Assembly: GCF_009711225.1 (NCBI RefSeq)
Contig: NZ_WMIE01000005.1
Span: 62,001-126,000 of the forward strand
Source: Paracoccus aestuariivivens
GTDB lineage: Bacteria; Pseudomonadota; Alphaproteobacteria; Rhodobacterales; Rhodobacteraceae
DNA: 64,000 bases
Direction: 5' to 3'
The notes beneath the pieces were generated by a model. The model was given only the letters and a program-made list of their open reading frames with translations, was not told the origin of the DNA and did not search any database. Numbering within the stretch: position 1 is the stretch's first letter; each line of letters opens with the position of its first letter. A program made the position numbers and the translations under genes. Shown one piece after another: positions 60,231 through 64,000 of the stretch.

Positions 60231-61255
60231 TCCTCAAGGGCGCGGAAATCGCCCGCTATGTGGCGCGGCCCGATCCCACGCGTCCGGCATTGCTGATCTA
60301 TGGTCAGGATGCGATGCGCGTCGCCCTGAAACGCGCCGAAGCCGTCAAGGCCTTGGTCGGCGAAGGGGCCGAGGAAGAAATGCGCCTGACCCGCCTGCCC
60401 GGTGCAGACTTGCGCAAAGACCCTGCCGCACTGCTTGACGCCGTGAAAGCCGTTGGTTTTTTTCCCGGTCAACGCGTGGTTCTGGTCGATGACACACCTG
60501 ACGCCGCTGCGCCCGCAATCGCGTCGGCCATCGGTGAATGGAACACCGGCGATGCCGTGATCGTGGTCGCCGCAGGCGCTTTGTCCAAGGGCTCCGCCCT
60601 GCGCAAGCTGTTCGAGCCACATCCCGCAGCCGTCACCGCACCGATCTACGACGATCCTCCGGGCGAGGAAGAAATCACCCGCTGGCTTACTGATGCCGGA
60701 TTGTGGGATATTCCGCGCGATGCGATGCGCGACTTGATGGCGTTAAGTCGGGCACTTGACCCCGGCGACTTCCGCCAGACCGTCGAAAAGATCGCGCTGT
60801 ACAAATTCGGCGATGACACCGCGCTGACCCCCGCTGAAATCGCCCATCTCGCCCCCGCGACGATCGAGGCCGAGGTCGACGATCTGATCGATTGCGTCGC
60901 CGAACGTCGCGCCCGCGATTTCGGCGCGATGATGCGGCGGATCGAGGGGCAAGGCATCGCTCCGGTCACGCTGTGCATCGCCGCCTTGCGCCATTTTCGC
61001 GCGCTTCATGCCGCGGCCTCGGACCCCGGTGGACCTGGTGCGGGGATCGGACGTTTGCGGCCTCCGGTGTTCGGCCCCCGTCGCGACCGGATGATCCGGC
61101 AGGCGCAGGATTGGGGAATGCGGGCACTGGAGGATGCGATCCACCAGCTGATCGCCACCGACCTGACATTGCGCTCGGCGTCCAAGGCGCCCGCCATGGC
61201 CGTGATGGAGCGGATGCTGCTGCGCCTGTGCATGATGCCCCGAGGCGGGCGGTGA
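60227..61255 (+). CDS. holA: DNA polymerase III subunit delta
   Basis: Clamp-loader subunit delta, 342 residues, opens the beta clamp. N-terminal [40 protein letters not shown], the strand VVLVDDTPDAAAP region, then the helical lid and the collar-forming C-terminal domain (DLIDCVAERRARDFGAMMRRIEGQG, LCIAALRHFRALHAAAS, AIHQLIATDLTLRSASKAP). It overlaps lptE by 4 bases and the flavoprotein gene by 4 (GTGA). Confidence 0.92.
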   Translation: MILKGAEIARYVARPDPTRPALLIYGQDAMRVALKRAEAVKALVGEGAEEEMRLTRLPGADLRKDPAALLDAVKAVGFFPGQRVVLVDDTPDAAAPAIASAIGEWNTGDAVIVVAAGALSKGSALRKLFEPHPAAVTAPIYDDPPGEEEITRWLTDAGLWDIPRDAMRDLMALSRALDPGDFRQTVEKIALYKFGDDTALTPAEIAHLAPATIEAEVDDLIDCVAERRARDFGAMMRRIEGQGIAPVTLCIAALRHFRALHAAASDPGGPGAGIGRLRPPVFGPRRDRMIRQAQDWGMRALEDAIHQLIATDLTLRSASKAPAMAVMERMLLRLCMMPRGGR

Positions 61256-62454
61256 GCGCGGTCGAGCGGGTTCAGGCACTGGTCATCGGCGCGGGACCGG
61301 CAGGGCTGATGGCCGCTGAAACCATGGCAGCGCAAGGTATCCGCGTGGTTGTGGCCGAGGCCATGCCCACCCCCGCGCGCAAGTTCCTGATGGCCGGAAA
61401 GTCGGGACTGAACCTGACCAAGGACGAAGACCCCGACGCGTTTGCCTCGCGGCTCAGCGGCACTCTGCCCCACGTTCCGGACTATCTGGGCACGAAGGAC
61501 ATGGGTCCGTCCGAGGTCATGGACTGGGCGCGAGGTCTGGGGATCGAGTTATTCTCGGGCTCGACGGGGCGGGTGTTCCCTGTCGGCATGAAGGGGTCGC
61601 CATTACTTCGGGCATGGCTTTTGCGCCTGCGCGATATGGGCGTGGAACTGCGGACACGCTGGCGTTGGACGGGGATCAAAGACGGCCATTGGCGGTTCGA
61701 CAGCCCCGATGGCGACCGGCTTGTCCATCCGGAGGTCGCCGTGCTGGGATTGGGGGGCGCAAGCTGGCCACGTCTTGGCTCGGATGCCGCATGGGTGCCG
61801 TGGCTGGCCGATCTGGGCGTTGCGATCACACCATTCCGGCCCGCGAATACGGGATTTCGGGTGGAATGGTCGCCCGCCATGGCGCGCCATTTCGGGCAAG
61901 CGGTCAAGGGCGTCGCTTTGACGGCCGGGAAGCTGACAAGCCGGGGCGAATGGATCGTGTCGCGGAATGGCATCGAAGGCGGCGGCATTTACGAAGTGGC
62001 CGCCCCGATGCGGGACGGGGTCGAGGCGCGGATCGATCTCGCGCCGGATCTGACGGTTGACGAATTGGCCAGCAGGTTCGCCAAGGCTCCTGCCAAGCTT
62101 TCCGTGGGCAACCGTTTGCGGAGGGTGCTTGGCGATCCGGTGCGCGCCGCCCTGCTGTTGGAATGGGGCCAACCTTTGCCAACAGCACCTACGGAATTGG
62201 CCATGAGGGCGAAGTCATTGCCGCTTCGGCATGGCGGCGCGATCGGGCTTGAGCGGGCGATTTCCTCGGCGGGCGGGATCGCGGCCAGCAGCCTGACCGA
62301 GAACCTTGAACTCCGCGCACTGCCCGGAGTTTTCGCAGCGGGCGAAATGCTGGATTGGGAGGCTCCGACCGGAGGCTATCTTCTGACGACCTGCCTCGCG
62401 TCGGGAAGGCTGGCGGGCAAGGCGGCAGCGGCCCGTCTTGCCGCGGGGAAATAA
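61252..62454 (+). CDS. TIGR03862 family flavoprotein (HI0933/BaiN-like)
   Basis: A 400-residue FAD-binding oxidoreductase. Rossmann motif VIGAGPAGLMAAETMAAQGIRVVVAEAM at residues 10-37, then GKSGLNLTKDED, the insert domain near 190-320, and the C-terminal FAD motif GVFAAGEMLDWEAPTGGYLLTTCLASGRLAG. TIGR03862 is a subgroup of the HI0933/YhiN flavoproteins with unknown physiological substrate. The start is GTG 61252 (MSAVERVQALVIGAG), overlapping the holA stop as GTGA. Confidence 0.9.
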   Translation: MSAVERVQALVIGAGPAGLMAAETMAAQGIRVVVAEAMPTPARKFLMAGKSGLNLTKDEDPDAFASRLSGTLPHVPDYLGTKDMGPSEVMDWARGLGIELFSGSTGRVFPVGMKGSPLLRAWLLRLRDMGVELRTRWRWTGIKDGHWRFDSPDGDRLVHPEVAVLGLGGASWPRLGSDAAWVPWLADLGVAITPFRPANTGFRVEWSPAMARHFGQAVKGVALTAGKLTSRGEWIVSRNGIEGGGIYEVAAPMRDGVEARIDLAPDLTVDELASRFAKAPAKLSVGNRLRRVLGDPVRAALLLEWGQPLPTAPTELAMRAKSLPLRHGGAIGLERAISSAGGIAASSLTENLELRALPGVFAAGEMLDWEAPTGGYLLTTCLASGRLAGKAAAARLAAGK

Positions 62455-62527
62455 CGCAGCGTCGCAACGGGCATTGACCTGACCCGGCGACCGGCGCAGG
62501 AATTGCGGGTCTCCACGAGGTTATCCC

Positions 62528-63772
62528 ATGACCAACGCTTCACGCGCACCGCTGTTCACGCCTGTCCTGATTGGTGGCGCGATCATTCTGCTGATCAACT
62601 TTGCCCTGCGGGCCAGCTTTGGCGTGTTCCAGATCCCGATCGCCGAAGAATTCGGTTGGCCCCGTGCCGAGTTCAGTCTGGCCATCGCCATCCAGAACCT
62701 CGCATGGGGTATCGGGCAGCCCGTTTTCGGCGCATTGGGCGAGCGTTTCGGCGACCGCTGGTCAATCATTATCGGAACATTCCTGTATTCAGCCGGACTG
62801 ATCCTGACCGCCTTTGCCACGACCCCAGGCACAATGCAGTTGCTGGAAATCATCGTCGGGTTCGGGGTCGCGGGAACCGGCTTCGGCGTCATTCTTGCCG
62901 TCATCGGGCGCGCCGCAAGCGACGAAAACCGCAGCCTCGCGCTTGGGATCGCAACTGCAGCCGGATCGGCGGGTCAGGTCTTTGGCGCTCCGCTGGCCGA
63001 GGGGCTGCTGGCGATCTATCCGTGGCAGACGGTCTTCATCATCTTCGGCGTCATCGTTCTGTCGTGCCTGCTGTTCCTGCCCATGCTGGGCAGCGGAGAA
63101 CCGGCGACCAAATCCGAGCTGGAAGAAAGCATGGGGACGGTCCTTCGGCGCGCTTTCACCGATCCGTCCTATCTGATGATCTTCATCGGTTTCTTCTCGT
63201 GCGGCTATCAGCTTGGCTTCATCACCGCCCATTTTCCGGCCATGATTACCGAGATGTGCGGGCCGATCAGCCCGATGGGGACATTGGCCAGCATAGGCAT
63301 CACCACGACATCGGCACTGGGCGCGGCAGCGATCTCTTTGATAGGGCTGGCGAATATCGGCGGCGCGATCTTTGCGGGCTGGCTGGGCAAGCGTTACACC
63401 AAGAAATATCTTCTGGCGGGGATCTATACGCTTCGCACGATTGCCGCCGCGATCTTCATCCTGCTGCCGATCACCCCGACCTCGGTGGTGATATTCTCGA
63501 TCGTAATGGGGGCGCTGTGGCTTGCCACCGTTCCGCTGACCTCGGGTCTGGTCGCCTATATCTACGGGCTACGCTACATGGGCACGCTGTACGGTTTTGT
63601 CTTCCTGAGCCATCAGATCGGCTCGTTCCTTGGCGTGTGGCTGGGGGGCAGGATGTACGACATCTACGGCGATTACACATTGGTTTGGTGGGTCGGCGTC
63701 GGAGTCGGCGCGCTCAGCGCGTTGATCCACCTGCCGGTTCGTGAAACCCCCCGGCAACTGGCAGCGGCCTAG
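62528..63772 (+). CDS. MFS transporter
   Basis: A 414-residue major facilitator with twelve predicted helices: LFTPVLIGGAIILLINFALRASFGVFQIPI in helix 1, the motif-A-like GALGERFGDRWSIIIGT between helices 2 and 3, and the second-half counterpart AGWLGKRYTKKYLLAG. Similar proteins include oxalate/formate- and monocarboxylate-type carriers; the substrate is unknown. It starts 73 bases after the flavoprotein and is followed by another MFS gene. Confidence 0.92.
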   Translation: MTNASRAPLFTPVLIGGAIILLINFALRASFGVFQIPIAEEFGWPRAEFSLAIAIQNLAWGIGQPVFGALGERFGDRWSIIIGTFLYSAGLILTAFATTPGTMQLLEIIVGFGVAGTGFGVILAVIGRAASDENRSLALGIATAAGSAGQVFGAPLAEGLLAIYPWQTVFIIFGVIVLSCLLFLPMLGSGEPATKSELEESMGTVLRRAFTDPSYLMIFIGFFSCGYQLGFITAHFPAMITEMCGPISPMGTLASIGITTTSALGAAAISLIGLANIGGAIFAGWLGKRYTKKYLLAGIYTLRTIAAAIFILLPITPTSVVIFSIVMGALWLATVPLTSGLVAYIYGLRYMGTLYGFVFLSHQIGSFLGVWLGGRMYDIYGDYTLVWWVGVGVGALSALIHLPVRETPRQLAAA

Positions 63773-63794
63773 AATACCCATCGCCTTGCACTTG

Positions 63795-63827
63795 CCCGCC
63801 GGACGTCGCAGCTTCGCGTCCGGCGGG
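63795..63827 (+). other. Stem-loop between the two MFS genes
   Basis: CCCGCCGGAC (63795-63804) pairs perfectly with GTCCGGCGGG (63818-63827), with a 13-base loop. No T-run. The right arm runs into GGGGAGG, the ribosome site of the next gene, so the structure could mask or regulate translation. Confidence 0.5.
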
Positions 63828-63841
63828 GAGGCACGGGTCAT

Positions 63842-64000
63842 ATGCGGATATTGCTGTCGGGCGGGATCATCAGTCTGATCCTTGCCTATACGTTGAGCCA
63901 GTTCTACCGAGCCTTTCTGGCGGTTCTGTCCCCCGTCCTTCAATCCGAGCTAGGTGCCGGTCCGGATGATCTGGCGATCAGTTCGGGCATGTGGTTCATC
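63842..64000 (+). CDS. MFS transporter, N-terminal part (cut by window edge)
   Basis: An open frame of 53 codons running off the right edge: MRILLSGGIISLILAYTLSQFYRAFLAVLSPVLQSELGAGPDDLAISSGMWF, the first helix and loop of a major-facilitator protein (the F-Y-R-x-F-L-A-V-L-x-P-x-L motif is common in that family). ATG 63842 follows GGGGAGG at 13 bases. The second MFS gene in a row; the rest is outside the window. Confidence 0.75.
   Translation, partial: MRILLSGGIISLILAYTLSQFYRAFLAVLSPVLQSELGAGPDDLAISSGMWFI

Overview
The window is a GC-rich stretch of an alphaproteobacterial chromosome, most likely Rhodobacterales and close to Paracoccus. The evidence is family-level: a lipoprotein-leuS-lptE-holA order, TIGR02186 and TIGR03862 proteins, a DUF6280-like small protein, a Rhodobacter-type porin and ChvE/GguAB proteins. 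No tRNA, rRNA, insertion sequence, phage gene or CRISPR array was recognised. Both ends cut through genes (surE on the left, an MFS transporter on the right).

Layout. 1-12.6 kb is mostly housekeeping: surE (partial), a TauE/SafE permease with a TIGR02186 partner, a COG3146 acyltransferase, an SDR-GDPD-RidA-YbjN run, smc, a CidA/LrgB pair, a DUF6280-like gene, efp and a small GNAT. 12.6-23.8 kb is a tightly overlapped operon for non-phosphorylative (De Ley-Doudoroff) D-galactose use: a divergent LysR regulator, the ChvE-GguA-GguB sugar ABC transporter, then sugar-acid dehydratase, aldose 1-dehydrogenase, KDGal kinase, KDPGal aldolase, lactonase and mutarotase. 23.8-28.6 kb holds a GntR regulator, a tripartite tricarboxylate-type transporter (TctCBA) and an L-threonate dehydrogenase-like gene.

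28.6-39 kb is a sugar-acid catabolic island built around a divergent promoter. Leftward run xylonate dehydratase, SDR, 2-hydroxyacid dehydrogenase, GntR, DMT exporter, FAH hydrolase and a 2-oxo-tetronate isomerase-like gene. Rightward run a 2-keto-3-deoxypentonate dehydratase, a D-erythronate dehydrogenase-like gene, GntR and an SDR. 39-46 kb has a UgpC-type sugar ABC transporter, KDG kinase and an aldehyde dehydrogenase. 46-64 kb returns to mixed housekeeping: VOC protein, 1-Cys peroxiredoxin, a GT29-like glycosyltransferase and a second glycosyltransferase, pnp, putP, rpsO, yggS, porin, leuS, lptE, holA, a flavoprotein and MFS transporters.

How the genes fit together. The galactose operon is complete from uptake to pyruvate plus glyceraldehyde 3-phosphate. 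The pentonate island appears to carry both the dehydratase route to 2-oxoglutarate semialdehyde and the dehydrogenase/hydrolase route to pyruvate plus glycolate. Tetronate dehydrogenases and an isomerase are also present, but the expected kinase and aldolase/decarboxylase are not in the window. GTATAC-centred palindromes lie before the TctCBA, DenD-like and UgpC-type operons and twice in the xylD/kdaD divergent promoter, suggesting that FCD-type GntR regulators tie the modules together.
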